Shown piece after piece: positions 33,301 through 47,200 of a stretch of DNA of 64,000 nt. The position numbers were made by a program, and so were the translations under genes. The number at the start of each line of letters is the position of its first letter. The first letter of the stretch is position 1. A model generated the notes under the pieces. That model ran no database searches and was not told the origin of the DNA. It saw only the letters and a list, made by a program, of their open reading frames with translations. The stretch comes from Piper betle (lineage: Eukaryota > Streptophyta > Magnoliopsida > Piperales > Piperaceae). The stretch lies in the NCBI GenBank assembly GCA_033002965.1, contig JAURVB010012671.1:122495-186494 (forward strand), given 5' to 3'.

Positions 33301-35851
33301 CCCAAAAAATGAAAAGATGACAATATGAATGTAGAAGTTTATAAATTTAGTGGGAATACATACTAGGAGGGAAAAAACTCTCAAAGAAAGGCATCTCTGT
33401 TGTCACCTCATTATGGTGATAACTGCACAAAATTGCCTCCCGCAACTTCAATCTTCTCGGATATGAAAAATGTTTTATGCAATCTGGATCTGGATCGAGA
33501 GAAATAATGTACCGTAAAGGCCTTCTGTTCATAAATGCTGTATCAGCTTTCAAAAATTTGAGAATATCTAGATGCAATTTCTTCCAATCTTTAAAATTTG
33601 CCTCCTACATCACAGAAATGCAATAATCAATGATCTTAATTCCACCAAACCATGGCACATTTACAATAAACATTCAATACACCAACAGAACAAGTAAAAG
33701 TCGTATGATCCAGATGAATTGTAACATTTATCATTTTAACAGAGCCCCTTTGAACAATACAATAATGCCCATATAGTAGATCACAAAAATGCAGGACAAG
33801 TGCTACACAAATTTGGCGGAAACCAAATTTTCTATTCCCTTCTAATTTTTTCCTTTCTACAACAAAATCCTCTGCGGAAACCAAATTCCAACTCCCACAA
33901 GTTTATTTTTAATTAAAAGAGCATTGATTGGTGAATCCTTAGGTTGTTTCACCTCGTCTTGCTCTTTCCTTCTCATCCTCTGATTCTGATTTCTTTTTCC
34001 TTCTACATTCCTTCTTATCTATCACGCTGTTCCTTAACATAAAACCTACTTTCAGATCACCATATGAACATCAATCAGATTTTTCAATTTCAGCAATGTG
34101 GCATAAACGTTTTTTCCTATAGCTGCTTATCCTCCTCTCGTATTCCCTTCTTAATCACTGATTCTGATTTCTCTTCCTTTCTCCTAATTTTTTCTCTTTT
34201 CTACAGCAAAATCCTCTCTCCAAGATCCTCATTCCAACTTTTCTCCCATGAAAAATGGCTACACTAACACATTCAAATAAACCTACTTCCAAATCACCAT
34301 ATAAACATCCACCAAGTCTTCCAATTTCCAGCAATGTAGCATAGGAAATCACTTACAATTTCAAAATTTATCAGTTGAATTTATAAATAAAACTTCCATT
34401 AAGCTTGACACCATCACAAGTTGATTACTAATTAAAAAAGCATTGTTTGGTGTTTCTCCAGCTACTATTTTCTTCCTAACCCCTAAATCTGCTTCTCCCC
34501 ACCCCTTCTCCTGAATTCCTTTTTTCTACCACATCATTCCCCAATACAAATCCTCTACAAAAGCCTAGTTTTTTAACTCCACTCCCCCGCCCCCTCTCCC
34601 CCCCCCCCCCAAAAAAAATAGCTACACTAAACATATTGTAGGCTTTGGTTTAGGTTCCATCTCGCAAGTTTAGCTTAGGTCCATCAATCAATCTCTCATA
34701 TATGGACGTCACGAGTCCATTGGCATAGGCTTAGGTCTATTTCGTCATAAACATACTCCCAAATCACCATATAAACATCGTCATATAACTTTCACAAAAC
34801 ATGATCTTTACAAGTTGATTATTAATTTTTTAAAAAAAGCATCCTAAAGCTGTTTCTCCTCCTCTGGCACTTACCTTATTACCCACCTGATTCTGATTTC
34901 ATTTTTTCTTCTCCTGAGCTCCTTCTATTCTACTGCACTGTTCCCCAACATACATAAACCTGATCCTAACAAATTCCCCCAACAAAAAATGGCTACATTA
35001 ACACATTCAAAAAGCCATAGTTCCAAATCACCTGGAATTTCTTATTCACTTCAGTAACGCATCCGCTCTTTTGAAGCGATGTCAAATTGTCACCCAAGAT
35101 CTTATATCATTGAATATTTTATTGATTTAATAGTTTTGTATTATCTTTCGTATTCTAAACTTCAATCGCATACCGCTCTTGCTTTTGTTTTTCCATGTAG
35201 TGTTCTATGCGATGCAAGTTTTTCATGAATGTAGCATAGAAATGAAGGACAAAAAAATCAGAGTCGAACAAAAGAGTACCGGAAAACTGGCTTTGCATTC
35301 GTCGAGCGTCATCCTCAACTGGTTAACCAGCTGGTGCACCATCTCCCTCCTCCCAAGCAGCAAGCAGACCACCAAGAACCTGGCGAGGAACCGGAGCTGC
35401 TTGCTGGCCAGGTTCACATCCTGCCCCATCCCCTCCCGGAAGTACTCCCTCGCCAGGATCGCCTCGTAGAAGATGTACGCCTCCGACAGGAACGCCGCGT
35501 CGCAGGTCCGCAGGTACTGCCCGTGGTAGAGCTGCGCGATGCGGGACGCGATCTCGCCGATCTCCCACCGCTTCAGCCCGGACTCCACCAGCCGCTGCCG
35601 GTTCTCTTGCTGGAACTTCCACAGCCTGGTGTACGCCTTGAACACCTTCTGGAACTCCGACTCCGACCTTCGGGAACAATGACGGTGAGGATCGGGGATT
35701 CGGCCATGGTTTGAACGGAGAAAGGGAAAGGGGGTGGGCGTACCTGGGGCGGGCGTAGGGGGAGGTCGCGGACGCCGGAGAACTTCTTGTCGGCCTTGTC
35801 GACGAGCGACCAGTAGGCTTCGATTGGAGGGATGGCGTTGGCCTGCGCCAT
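30372..35851 (-). CDS. SCAI homologue (UPF0682/DUF3550 family), ten exons
   Basis: About 620 residues, the usual plant length. Exons (minus, 5' to 3'): 35851-35744, 35660-35280, 33604-33407, 33296-33057, 32407-32341, 32276-32055, 31831-31740, 31270-31085, 30943-30807, 30603-30372; phases are consistent throughout. Family landmarks in order: YWSLVDKADKKFS, RWEIGEIASRIAQLYHGQY, FYEAILAREYFREG, FLKADTAFMNRRPLRY, SYHHNE, AELTLDTFRMHQCLEWEPSGSFYQ (in part), LCEELRPDGILL, YPCDLMPFTRRPLFLIVDS, GSQFTMFLTAPLQAFCLLLG, DPFLRRLLLRFIFC. In animals SCAI restrains MRTF/SRF transcription and acts with 53BP1 at DNA breaks; a plant role is not something I can assert. Intron 7 has a GC donor. The exon 1/exon 2 join is the least certain: the acceptor at 35661 is chosen because it keeps phase 0. 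There is no frameshift in this gene. Confidence 0.92.
31271..31739 (-). other. GC-AG intron in the SCAI gene
   Basis: Exon 7 ends ATG at 31740 and the intron begins GCATGT; exon 8 starts GCTGTC after TTTGCAG. This join keeps frame and gives the same spacing between FLIVDS and AMLLSP as other plant SCAI proteins. The nearest GT donor (five bases into the intron) would shift the frame. Confidence 0.7.
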
Positions 35852-36589
35852 CGGTGGCCGCCGGCGACGGGGAAGGGGTTTTGGAGGAGACGCCGTGTGA
35901 GGGATTAACCCGACTCGTGACCGATTCATGTCCACCGTGTTAGTATTTATTTATTTTTAGGGTTTAAAAAGTGTAGGGTTGTTTTTATTAAGGGGAGAAA
36001 AATGAATTATTCATTTAATTCTGTTACATGCTCGGAGTCATTGTTGAATGTTGAATTTTTTACACATTGAATGTGACATCCATGTAATATAAATACTTAC
36101 ATTAGTATTATGTACGACCCTGATTAATATAAATCACTTAAATTAAAAGAAATAACGAAAATAATTAAGTTAATCTCCTATAATTTAGGTAATTTATTCG
36201 TTTCAATCAATTGCCGAGCAATCCCTAGTCATTATATCTATCTGATTGAGAAGGGAAGAACTCACATCAATATCTTCATTTCAATTCAAACATTAGTTTG
36301 ATTCACACTTTATATTCTCAGAAAAATTTCTCATTTGAAAATAAGAAAAAAAACCTCTCTCTCTCGAAGAAATGCGTTGAGAAATGATATATGTATAGAA
36401 CCTTTCAACGAGATAATAATTTTTCAAATCTTTTAAAATAAAACTTGTTCCAAACATATATATATCATAGTTCCTAACTTCAACACAGTGCAAATAACTA
36501 AATTTCACCTTTTAAAATACTTTTTCAGGCTCATTGTCGATATTAATTAACAGTTCAAAATTTGTATTTATTTCTATGATATTATGCAT
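35852..36589. other. Upstream flank of the SCAI gene
   Basis: The first 90 bases are GC-rich leader sequence of the SCAI gene on the minus strand; the remainder is AT-rich without gene or repeat that I can recognise. Confidence 0.45.
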
Positions 36590-37447
36590 GGATCAGATCC
36601 ATTATGACCAATTCTTTAACAAAAAGGACGGGCAATTCTTCCACAAAGGAATTGGATAAGTGAGATGTCAAGTAAGTGTTAATAGAATTTTCTTCCGTAC
36701 GAAGAAATCATTCATTGAAATAATGAGTTACCCACTCTATTAATATGGACACATATAAGATCACTAAATGTTAGAGAATTACTCTGTTCAATCCTTTATC
36801 CTTCTTCTTATTGTTGGATTATCTTGTTCGTACACATCTCTTTGTTTCCCGAGCCTCCAAATCTTTAATGATTCCATCATACATGATGGAGTTACAACTT
36901 CTAGATAGATATCCTACACCTGTACTGAATTATTTCTGGTTAAAGAATCTCTTTCTAGTTGCTTTAGAATAATTAGAAGATTCTCTGGAAAAAATATGAG
37001 GTTCTCCTTACGACGACAACATACTATTGGGCGGTGGTCCCGATTATAAGGTCAAATCTATACATTCTAAGAAGAAATATTTTAATATCAATTTCATCGA
37101 TATCATTGATTTCATTAATATCATAACAAATCCCATCAATTGAATCATTTTTCGAGAGATACAAAACATGTCATACAAGTAAAGTGATCTATTCATTGAT
37201 AAGACAAAAAAATGTGACCAATGGTTGGATTGATGAAAAAATCAAATCATGGGTAGCGAATAATGATTCAATTGATGATGAAGAAAGAGAATTTTTGGTT
37301 CAGTTCTCCACCTTAACGACTAAAAAAGATTGATCAAATTCTATTGAGTATGACTCATAGGAATCGTTTATTAAATGACTAGTTATCAAATGATTGGGAT
37401 CATTTTACTTACAATAGTTGACATTCATAAAAAGTATCTAATCATTA
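36590..37447 (+). pseudogene. ycf2: Nuclear plastid DNA (NUPT): ycf2 fragment, left part
   Basis: Read on the plus strand the DNA follows chloroplast ycf2: around 36885-36960 it encodes [19 protein letters not shown]; further on, [28 protein letters not shown] and finally VDIHKKYL. Stops and frameshifts throughout (for example TAG in place of the codon after VALE) show it is a nuclear, decayed copy and not plastid DNA. The left limit is approximate. The fragment is cut at 37447 by an LTR and resumes at 39970. Confidence 0.88.
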
Positions 37448-39969
37448 TGTAAAACCCGTAATTTGAGTCATAGTTTTATAATTTGAACCGGTCAGTTCGA
37501 CTATTATTTTCAGTCAGGTTAATTTTAAAACACGCATACCGAGCCGATGCCGGTCTTGTATTATGAACCATGAGAGTCATATGTGCCCAAGTATACGATG
37601 ATAACACCAGTAAGACAACAGCAAAATAAGTTATCAGAATATATGAGAGTATGCCATATTTTTCTTTATTTATTTTAATTAAATCGTAGAATTTTTTAGG
37701 TCGAATAACGTATTAGGACGCGTTATGGGCAGTTTGGGTAGGTTATTAGTTATAGAGCATGTCATTTATGTGTATTATATTTTATCGGATTTTTTTCTGT
37801 TTTCTAGATTTTTAGAATTATTACAAGTTAGTATTATTTTTAACTTGAGTCAGAGTCAAGTCAAGTTTTAATTACGAGACGACTATTCGTTTTTTTCACT
37901 GACCATTAGTTTTTCTCACTGACCATTCTGTTTTTCTCCCCGACCACTCGTTTTCTTCTCCGTGACATCTATATATTCCACACTTCTAACATTGTCATCA
38001 TTCAGCCACCACCATCCTTCTCACCCAAATTCTTTCTTCTTTTCTTCCTTCTCTCTTCCCCACGATCCTCACTCGAGCCAGCCACAACCTTGTAGCCGTC
38101 GCCATGTGACTGACGATTAAGTATAAAATTTTATCCGATTTAATTATTTAAAATAGACATTTATTAGCACAACATGCTAGGATTGATTAATTGTTGTGAT
38201 GAATGTCTGATTATAGTTGAAGTGATGATTTGCACGATTTGATTGATAGTAAATGATTATTAGTGATCTAATTAAGTAAAGTAAATCTGAGCATGCTAAC
38301 TGAATACAATGTAACTTAGAAAAATATAATAAAATTGGTATGAATAGGATGAGTTAGAATTATTTCTACACTGATGATTGTTTGACTGTTAGACAATGAT
38401 TGCATTGTATGTGTGATGTTCATGTTAAATTGATACATCATTTAGTTAGCGAGCGTTAGCTTCTAGATTTGATGTGTAGGTATGGAGTAGGAGCTCGCTG
38501 CCTTGGCGCGTAGACATGCTTGGAGCTTCTATCAGGTCCGTTAGTCTAGATTTGATATGTAGGTACAGAATAAGAGCTCGCCGCCTAGGCATGTAGACAC
38601 GCTTGGAGCTTCTACCAGGTCTATTAGGAGTCACTTCTGATTTTATCTCTATACTCCATCGTGTTTAGTTTTTAGATGTAAGCGGACGTGTCCAGTGGTA
38701 GATTTATTGTATCCCACTCCACGCGGGCCATTTAGTCACACGTTATTTTCAGATTAATAACCCTTGAGGATGAGATCCCTCGAGTTTGTTTTGAAAACTC
38801 AGATCTAGCTCACGATGCCTTCGGGCCTATTATATAAATCTCTACCCAGACCAATATACATGTAGTTTTCGCTTTTTCAGAGAGAGATGAATGAGGGAAA
38901 TTTGACAACCATGCTACGCTAGCGGGCACATGCCAGGCAATAGCGGTTTGGAACTAGTGAACGTCCACTCAATTCCCGAGGGATCCTGATAACTCCACCT
39001 TTGAGTTCCTCAAACCCAGAGAAGTGTGGAGGTTTACGAGTATTGTTATACAGCGCATGTCTATAGTTGTGGCATAAAAGGGTACCAAAGGTGCATGCCT
39101 TAAAGTACTCGACCTCTATACTCAAGTCCAGGAGTAATTCAGAGAATGTAGAGGTTTGAGATGAAAGAGAAGGATTTTACCATGCAAAGGTATAGTTTAA
39201 TTGGCCGAGGAAAAAGAATGTTATAGAAAGAGAGTTATGGAAAGGGGACGCTGCCGCCAGAGGGCGATGGCTCCCATTACTGCCCTTGTGAGAGTTCTTG
39301 AAGAAGTGTATGAGGTTTTTTTTTATTCAACAGGAGGGTCATCTCTCCTGTGTCAGATTGATATTAGTTATTTTCTGGACTGGTAACACTCGTTACTGAC
39401 AATTTTCTATTACTTATGTAAGTGAAAATCTCAAGGACTGAACACTGTCAGGACTGTGGAGGAGTAGAAAGTCATTGCACACATATACCTACCTCACGTA
39501 ATGAATGGAAATGATGATTTCTAAGTTGTATGAATGATGAAATTATTTTAGATTATTCTATGAAATGCTATAAACATTTAGCCTGTGAAACGAAACTAGA
39601 ATGAAAGTGAAATAAAAAATGTCATGTTTTAGAATTATATTGATATAAATATTTATTATTGTCGTGGATGGGTTGGCCCTATTGCACTTTTACGAAAGAC
39701 TCGGTTCGTTTTGTTTTTAAAAATATTATTTATTTTCAAACTTATTTTCATGATTATTCTATCTGTGCACGATAGTATATCATGGCATGCACGTAGGGCC
39801 ACGTTAGAACCCAAGTATCCCATCCACGCATTGTATACTTGCACTACCATTTTAACACACTGAGGGGAGATCCAAGTCAGCTTAACCAAATCAAGTAGTT
39901 TAGCAAACTATTCGGTCACTAGTGACATTTCCGGGTCAGTTCATTGGTGAACCGGAATGGGGTGTTATA
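37448..39969 (+). mobile_element. Solo LTR (copy A) inside the ycf2 fragment
   Basis: A 2522-bp LTR in plus orientation starts TGTAAAACCC and ends GGGTGTTATA (family end TGTTACA, with C to T). It is flanked by CATTA (37443-37447) and AATTA (39970-39974), a 5-bp target duplication with one difference, and ycf2 continues directly across it. No internal region remains, so it is a solo LTR. This copy lacks the GC-rich U3 block of copies B, D and F and instead carries four CACTGACCATT-type repeats (37895-37950). Confidence 0.85.
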
Positions 39970-40248
39970 AATTATGAGTTCAATAGATCATGATTAGCAA
40001 AAAGATAGATATTCCTTATTCGTTATTAGACACTCACTTATTCACAAACCTCGTAGGGGACTAATAGTTCTCATTTCCCATTTCATGGAAAATCTTTTTC
40101 ACTTCGCTTAACCTTATCTCCTTCTACGGGTATTTTAGTGATAGGTTCTGTAGGAATTGGGCAATCATGTTTGGTCAAATACCTTGCGACAAACTCTTAT
40201 GTTCCTTTACAGTATTTTTGAACAAGTTCCTGGAAGGCAAGCCTAAAG
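39970..40248 (+). pseudogene. ycf2: Nuclear plastid DNA (NUPT): ycf2 fragment, right part
   Basis: It continues the ycf2 reading after the solo LTR: NYEFN, then codons matching [13 protein letters not shown] and [13 protein letters not shown] text, [20 protein letters not shown] (Walker-type region of Ycf2, with one change) and ATNSYVP. Several stops are present. It ends abruptly at about 40248 where LTR-family DNA begins. Confidence 0.85.
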
Positions 40249-41229
40249 GTGCATAGTAGGAGTTTGCCGCCTAGGTGTGAGTCCTAACTTGGACTTCCTA
40301 CCAGATCCATTTAGGACTTGTTCTCTGATTTTATGATCTACTCTATTGTGTTTTAATTTAACTAATATAGGATGTGTTGAGTACTAGATTTATTGGATTC
40401 CACCTCATACGGGTTATTTAACTGAATAATTTACGGATAAAAACCCTTGAGGATGAGATCCCTCGAATTTATTTTTGAAAATCAACTCCAAATCAAGTTG
40501 CCTTTGGGCATATAATATTAAATCCCTTCCAAGCCTAAGTATGAATTTATCGAGTTTTCAGTGAGATGAGAGAAGGTGAAACCAACTTGCACGTACTATG
40601 CGGCTCTAGATCGGTGAATGGGTCGTTCTAATCCCGAAGTATCCTAACAACTCCACATTTTGAGCTTCCTCAAACTCAAAAAAGTGTAGAGTTTTATGGG
40701 TACGCCAATGCAGCGCATATCTAGACGTGTGAATTCAAAAAGTATTAAATATGATTGCCTGAGAGTACTCGGCATTTGTCTTCAAGGCTGGGTGATATAG
40801 GGTGGATGTAGAGAGCTTTAGTATATTGGTTTTCCTGAGCGTGTGATAGTTCAAAAAATACCGGGAGAGGCATCAAACCAGTCAGCGTAGGATGCTATTG
40901 TGATTATAGCTTAATGGTTCCTTAATAGTTCATGTTATGAGAATTCATATGAAGATATAAATATTTTATTTCAACATGAGAATTAGTTCTCATGTGCTAG
41001 TTTGATATGTAGTTATTTCTAAACCAATAATATTCGTTACTAACATTTTCTTACGATTATATGTAGGTGAGAACTATACTGAATAATTACTGTCAGTGCG
41101 ATAGAGGAGCAACGATGTTACTTTGTACACATGTACTTGTCAAGGATGGAAAGATGTGATATTTTGATGATATGTGATTGACATAAAATTTTATCATGAT
41201 GTGATATAATTTTTTGCTATGATAGTTAT
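40249..41229 (+). mobile_element. Truncated LTR (copy C)
   Basis: This matches the second half of copy A in the same orientation, from the GTAGGAGTTTGCCGCCTAGG region through the TATA-like and GAGATCCCTCGA segments, and stops about 400 bp short of the LTR end where the element at 41230 begins. Confidence 0.7.
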
Positions 41230-44222
41230 TGTAACACCCCAAATCTAGTTCACGCTCATGAACTGAACCGGTATGTTACGGGCCCCGGTTAGGTCGGCTA
41301 ACCCGAACCTAACTCATACGGATCCAATCTCGGAGTCTTAAGATGAAGATACAACTCTCAATGCATGGATGAATGCACAAATCCTAACATGGTACTACAT
41401 GAATGACATGCAAATCAAAGTACACACCAAGACAATTCCGATCAAAATCGATGAAAATTCTAAAATACAACGGACAGAAGTCTCCCCTAAAAGTAGCAAT
41501 TAGAGTCCACCCTGTCAAATATAATATATACATAGATATATATAAGCATATATCAAACAATTTCATTCATACAAAACACAAATCTAACATACTGTAAACT
41601 CATTCTAAAACTTGGGTCTCAACCCACAATGCTTCCACTACACACTCTATTCATGTTTCACATCTCTATCATGTCTTAACATTTAATCATGTCACATCAT
41701 CACGTCTCAAGCATTTAATCACACCATTCACTATATAATAACATCATAAACACAATATAATCACTCAATCGAATGACTTGTGTGCAAGCGACAACAGTGC
41801 TCCTCCGTCCAAACTGGCTCCTTCAACTCGTAATTGTTACCTACATATAGTATAAAAACACATCAACAACAAGTGTTACTGGTCCAGAAAATAAAATAAC
41901 TATAACAAGCTGGCTATGAGAGCAGACTCTCATATGAAAGAAAACATCATATACTCCACGTGAACACTCTGAAGGGCACTACTGAGGAGCCACTAGGCTG
42001 CAGACCTGGTAGCATCCTGATCTATCTGGTACTGTGCCACTCACGACCCTTCTTTTCCAGTACATCACGTAAAACTTTATCCTAAGCCCTCTCCTTACCT
42101 CCATATTTCTCCTAGCCTTGAGCACGAAGGCCGAGTACTCTCAGGCAGTCGCCTTTAGTACCCTTTGAACCACAAGTCCGGACATGCGCTGTACTAAACA
42201 GTACCCGTAAACCTCCACGTTCTCCGGGTGTGAGGAACTCAAACGCAGAGTTGTCAGGATCCCTCGGGAATGGAATAGTCCGCTGGCACTAATCCAGAGC
42301 CCGCTTTGACTAGTCACGACATCCGCTCATGGTACATGCAGTCGGTTTCTCCATCTCTCGTCTCACTGAAAAATGCAAAAACTACATATATATAGGGCTG
42401 GGTAGGGATTTATATAATAGGCCCGAAGGCAACTTGTGGTGGATCTTGTTTTCGAAATGATCTTCGAGGGGTTATTAATCCGGAAAACTGTTCGGTTAAA
42501 TGGCCCGAGTTAAGTGGGATCCGATAAAATGCCACTTAACCCGTCCTGCGGATAATGAAATAAACATACAATAGAAGAGCGTAAAACAGAGACGAGTCCT
42601 AAACGGACCTGGTAGAAGCTCCAAGCGTGTCATCGCGCCTAGGCGGCGAGCTCCTACTCCGTACCTACACATCAAAACTAAATACTAATGCCCGCTAACT
42701 AAATGATGCATCAAACTCAATGAATATCACACGCAACACCATTATCATCCATCACAATGACCAATCAAATAATCATAAATGTGAAATAATTCTAACTTAT
42801 CCTATTCATACCAATTTTACTGTGTTTTTCTAAGTTATGTCATGATCACTTATCATGGTGAGACTCGATCTACCTCATTAGATCACTTACTATTCATTCG
42901 CAATTACTCAAATCATACAATCATCCCTTCACTCATAATTAGGCATTACTCATGATGGTTAATCAAATCTAGCATACTGTGCTAACAGTCATCGACAACT
43001 TCAATTTTAGCATGCTATGCTAACAATCATCTCAATTTTAAATGATCAACATCGAGGTAATTATACCTCACGTCATCGACAATCGGCGACGGCTAGGGTT
43101 TCATCGCGCGTCTCGGAGCTCGAATTCGACGCTCGGCGGCGTCCAAAGTCGATCAGGTTCGACTGGATGAACTCCGCGGAAGATCTTCCAAATTCCTGCA
43201 AATCTGGTTTTCCGGCAGGTTTCGGTGGTTTTCCGGCAACTTACGGCGGTTTTGCGGCAACAACCGCCGGCGGCGTCTACTGGCTGGAAAGCATTGGTAT
43301 GGGGTACCATTGGAACCGGCTCGGCGAGCCCGACACGTCCACGATGTCGACGTGGTCGGCCAAGGTGGTGGCTCTCCGAAAAATGGCTAAAACAGAGGCT
43401 GTCGGTGATGGTGTGACTAAATCCAGCCGGGATGGGCGGCGATGGGCTTCGATCTGGTTAGGGAAGCTCACTGGAGGGTCGAAGGTGCTGAGGCGATTAC
43501 TGGATCGAGGCGGCGACGGTCGCCGGCGACGCAATCGACGATGGAAGCGCAACACGGACGCGGCACTTGGCGCGGTGATCCGGCGTTGTGGCGGCCAAAT
43601 GGTGGCCAGAGCTGGTCAGGGCGGCATGGCGACGCCGTGGCGGGGCCAGTCGGCGACGATCGGCGGCAGGCCGGCATCGACAACGGCGGCAACGACAAGC
43701 AAAAGGGGCAGCGTCGGGGCTGGGGTTTGGGCGAGGTAGATGAGAAGGTCGGGGGTATTTGGTGGCAAACTCGTAAATAAGACTTGACTCGTCTCCAGCT
43801 CGAGTCAAGAATAATAACTAAGTCATATTAAATCCTAAAAAAATTCATAAAAATCGGGAAAATCCCGTAAAATCAAACAAACACCAACAACATTATAATG
43901 ATATGCTCTATGACTAACAACCCACCCAAACTACCCGTAACGCGTCCTAACGCGGTAAACGGCCTAAAACTAATTCTACGATCCACTATATATAAAAATT
44001 AAAAAAATAACTGGCATACTCTCATATATTCTGATAACTCATTCTGTTCTGCTGTGTTCATGACGTTATCATCATATACTTGGGTACGCATGACCCTCAT
44101 AGCTCATACACGCGACTGGCGTCGGCTCAGTACACGTGTTCTGAAACTGACTCGACTCGAAAATAACGGTCGAACCGACTGGTTCTGAATATAAAACCCT
44201 GACTCGAATCGTGGGTTTTACA
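41230..44222 (-). repeat. 3' LTR (copy B), 2993 bp
   Basis: It is collinear with copy D (47794-50579) over its length; differences are single-base changes and indels, the largest in the GC-rich block where B is longer (about 43070-43740 versus 49610-50090). A TATATATATGTAG segment near 42393-42381 (minus) is a plausible core promoter. Open frames of up to 240 codons in the GC-rich block overlap on both strands and are not supported as genes. Confidence 0.87.
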
Positions 44223-47200
44223 ATCTTCCCTCCTTATAAAAATTTCGTCCCCGAAATTTTAACTCAAGGAGGTTCTACTGAAACTGAACCTAGAAGTTGG
44301 ATACACATCAACTGTATCCTGTACTCTTCAATAGTCATAGACATCCTCACTGATTGTAGTGGTGCCGACATGGCGAATCCTGCTAGTGATGCTGACCATC
44401 TCAAACATTCTGATTCTAATCCATCTGTAGCTATTCTGACATTATCATCATCATAGTCTTCTGTTCTGATCCCTACTGCTAACTCAGCGGGAAAACCTAG
44501 ATCACCCCTAAGGGCCTATTGGGTTGGTCAAGCAGATACTCTAGAGTATCGCAAGGTTCTAATCTGAGCTATGTATGGGAAAACTATGTCGAGGGTAAGA
44601 CCACCTTCTAACATCTACCCATGTCCCTGAACCTCATCTATGTGAAAAGTCCAACTACATATACTCTCAGGAAACTCCATCCTAGGTCCTACAACCATCC
44701 TAACGTGTGCTATGAGTCTCCTGCTGGGTACAGGTGTATAGGATATATGAGCTGCATGGCTCACTGTCGCCAGTCTAGATCCAACTCTCAAGTGTCCCTG
44801 TATAAGGAACTGGACCGCTCACTGGGTCCTAGTTGACTCGGTCCTGAGTCAGTATCTCACTCTGTTCTATAAGAGAACAAGGATAGCTGCTATGACTCTA
44901 CTGCATACTACGGCTCAGGTGACTATCTATACAACCACTAACTACTGCTGAAAGGAGTCGAGAACACCTATACATACACAGTGTGTCTCAAGGAGTATGA
45001 TAACATACTCTGCATGGTACTGTAGAGCCTGCATCTGGTCTGTGGCATGTACTCTGTGCTCTGGTCAATGTATACTCATCTCAATCCTCTGGATAAACTG
45101 ATGGTAGAACTGATACATACAAAGGGGTGAGTGGAAATCCTCAAGTGAAAACTCTACTCTGTCTGACATCTCTGGGTTATAGGAAAGGAGGCTGAATCTC
45201 GTGGAAACTAGTCACACTGCTCAAGAACTCTCAATAGGTGGCTATCTCATTCTCACATGTGGTATCTGACGTCAGGTAAATGGGGAATCCACTAGGCTAA
45301 GAAAAACCTGCTACATAGGTATGTCACTCTGATCTATGGTAAGGTCAAGGTGTCATGCAAGTGGTAGGGGAGATGAAATCCCTATGTAGCATACTGGGTG
45401 GCCAAACCAAAATATCGGTAGGTCTATGGACTTGTCTCTAAGATCACCACGATTTACTACGCCACAGGTGATCAGTCTGTGGAACAGTCAATCAATGACA
45501 AATCTAAGAAATGGCTCCTAAGTGGCCCTAGTTCAATCAGCTAACAGTAGGCACGTGTTTCTCGATACTGTACTAGTCACGCACTTCTAAACGGGTGGGG
45601 TTCAAACGACCCAAAGAACCACTGTCTCCCCTCAAGTCTACAGGGACTCATAATGAGGTTCGACACGTGTCTCGTCCGCTCTTCAGTGGTGTGTGACCTG
45701 CCGTCCCGTACCGATTTGTAGTACTAATCTTGACTCACATGACTACTACCGCTGTGGTAGACTCTCAAGCAAGGCTATCAATCAAAGATGAGCATACACT
45801 GGTATCACTCCGTTTGGTCAGCATGGTCTGCTCTATTTGAAGTCCCTGTCTGCATCGCTCTCAAGCTGCGATGAAATCCTCATCGGAAGATCGGTCTGCA
45901 AACATCTACCTACACTATAAACCCTAATCAGTACCATAAAGGTACCTCTATACTCAAGGCAAGGCTCAATCCTATGTCTCAAGGTGAGAACCTAATTGTG
46001 CTGGCGAAACACAAGGGAATCACTATCCTTCTAAAGGACACTTCCTCACTAACCCTCTATCTATGCCCAACACTCTAATACAAGTCAAACTCCTATCGTC
46101 TACTAGCCAATCGCTAAATGGGTTCAACGGAGTGTGACCGTCTACTAACCATCTGATCTATATATGCTGGTTGTGGCCCATGCATGTATTATCATGCAAT
46201 TTGCACAGTCTGATCATTGTGACCGTCCCATCTGGAGGTCATACTGTCATGTTCCCTGATTCTGTCCATGCGCATCCCTATGAGACTGTCACTAACATTG
46301 CCTGATGGGGTTATCTTGCAATATACATCTGACCCAAGGGTATCAGGTCAAAACAATAATTGCAAGAGAGCTGTATAGTCAAATCCTATGCTATCTCATC
46401 CAAATAACTTCACTTTTCCTAACTCTTCTCTGTTCTGCTAATTTCCATTGTAGCTATATCTTGTTCCTCAAATTCTGGTCCTACTAAGATCTAACTAATC
46501 TAATCGGTCGGCGGATGAGCAATACACGGACGGCGGTAGTGCATCTTCGGTCGGTGGTAGTGCATCTCGGACGGCGGTTGTGCACCTCGGCGGTGGTTGT
46601 GTGACTCGGTCGGTCGGTCGTGCAACTCGGTCGGCGGTGGTGCAACTCGGTCGGCGGTTGTGCACTCGATCGGCGGTTGTGCACTCGGTCGGCGGTTGTG
46701 CAACTCTATCGGCAACAGTGCTACCTAAGCGCTAAAAAATCTGATCCTGGTCGTATGCATCTTAAATCCACTATTTTCTCTGACATGTCTTCCTCCATTT
46801 ATATGTCTCCCTAGATGTGGTTGCTAACAACTCTGCTTAGGTTGTCCAATCATGCGTGTCTGATCCGGAAGGGTTTGGATCATGGTGCTAACACATATGA
46901 TGGTAAACCTATGCCGAACCCACTCTAATCTCCTACAATCTGGGTGGCTACTTCTATCAGTGCCGACTGGCCTTCAAACGGCAATCACTGATCTGGTGCC
47001 TTATCTCTAGTAGAATCTGGTCAAATAACTGATCTCGTAGGCAATGGTGGCCCTGATCTCTTCCTCATCATATCGAGACCTCTGTTTGGCAAAGAGAAGC
47101 CAAAACTGCTACCTGTAGGTCATAAACTAGTGGAAGAGGAGGATGCAGTGAAGTGCCTATTGGACTATCGATCCACCTCGCTACTCATCCTCATTCATCA

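Noticed and set aside
43017..43739. Open frame of 240 codons, with others antisense
   Set aside because: It lies in the GC-rich U3 block of LTR copy B. Frames are open on both strands because CpG-rich DNA has few stops; the frame is not preserved in copies D and F.
46484..46814. Open frames with histidine/threonine/proline repeats
   Set aside because: Translation of the 20-21-bp minisatellite; no gene context.
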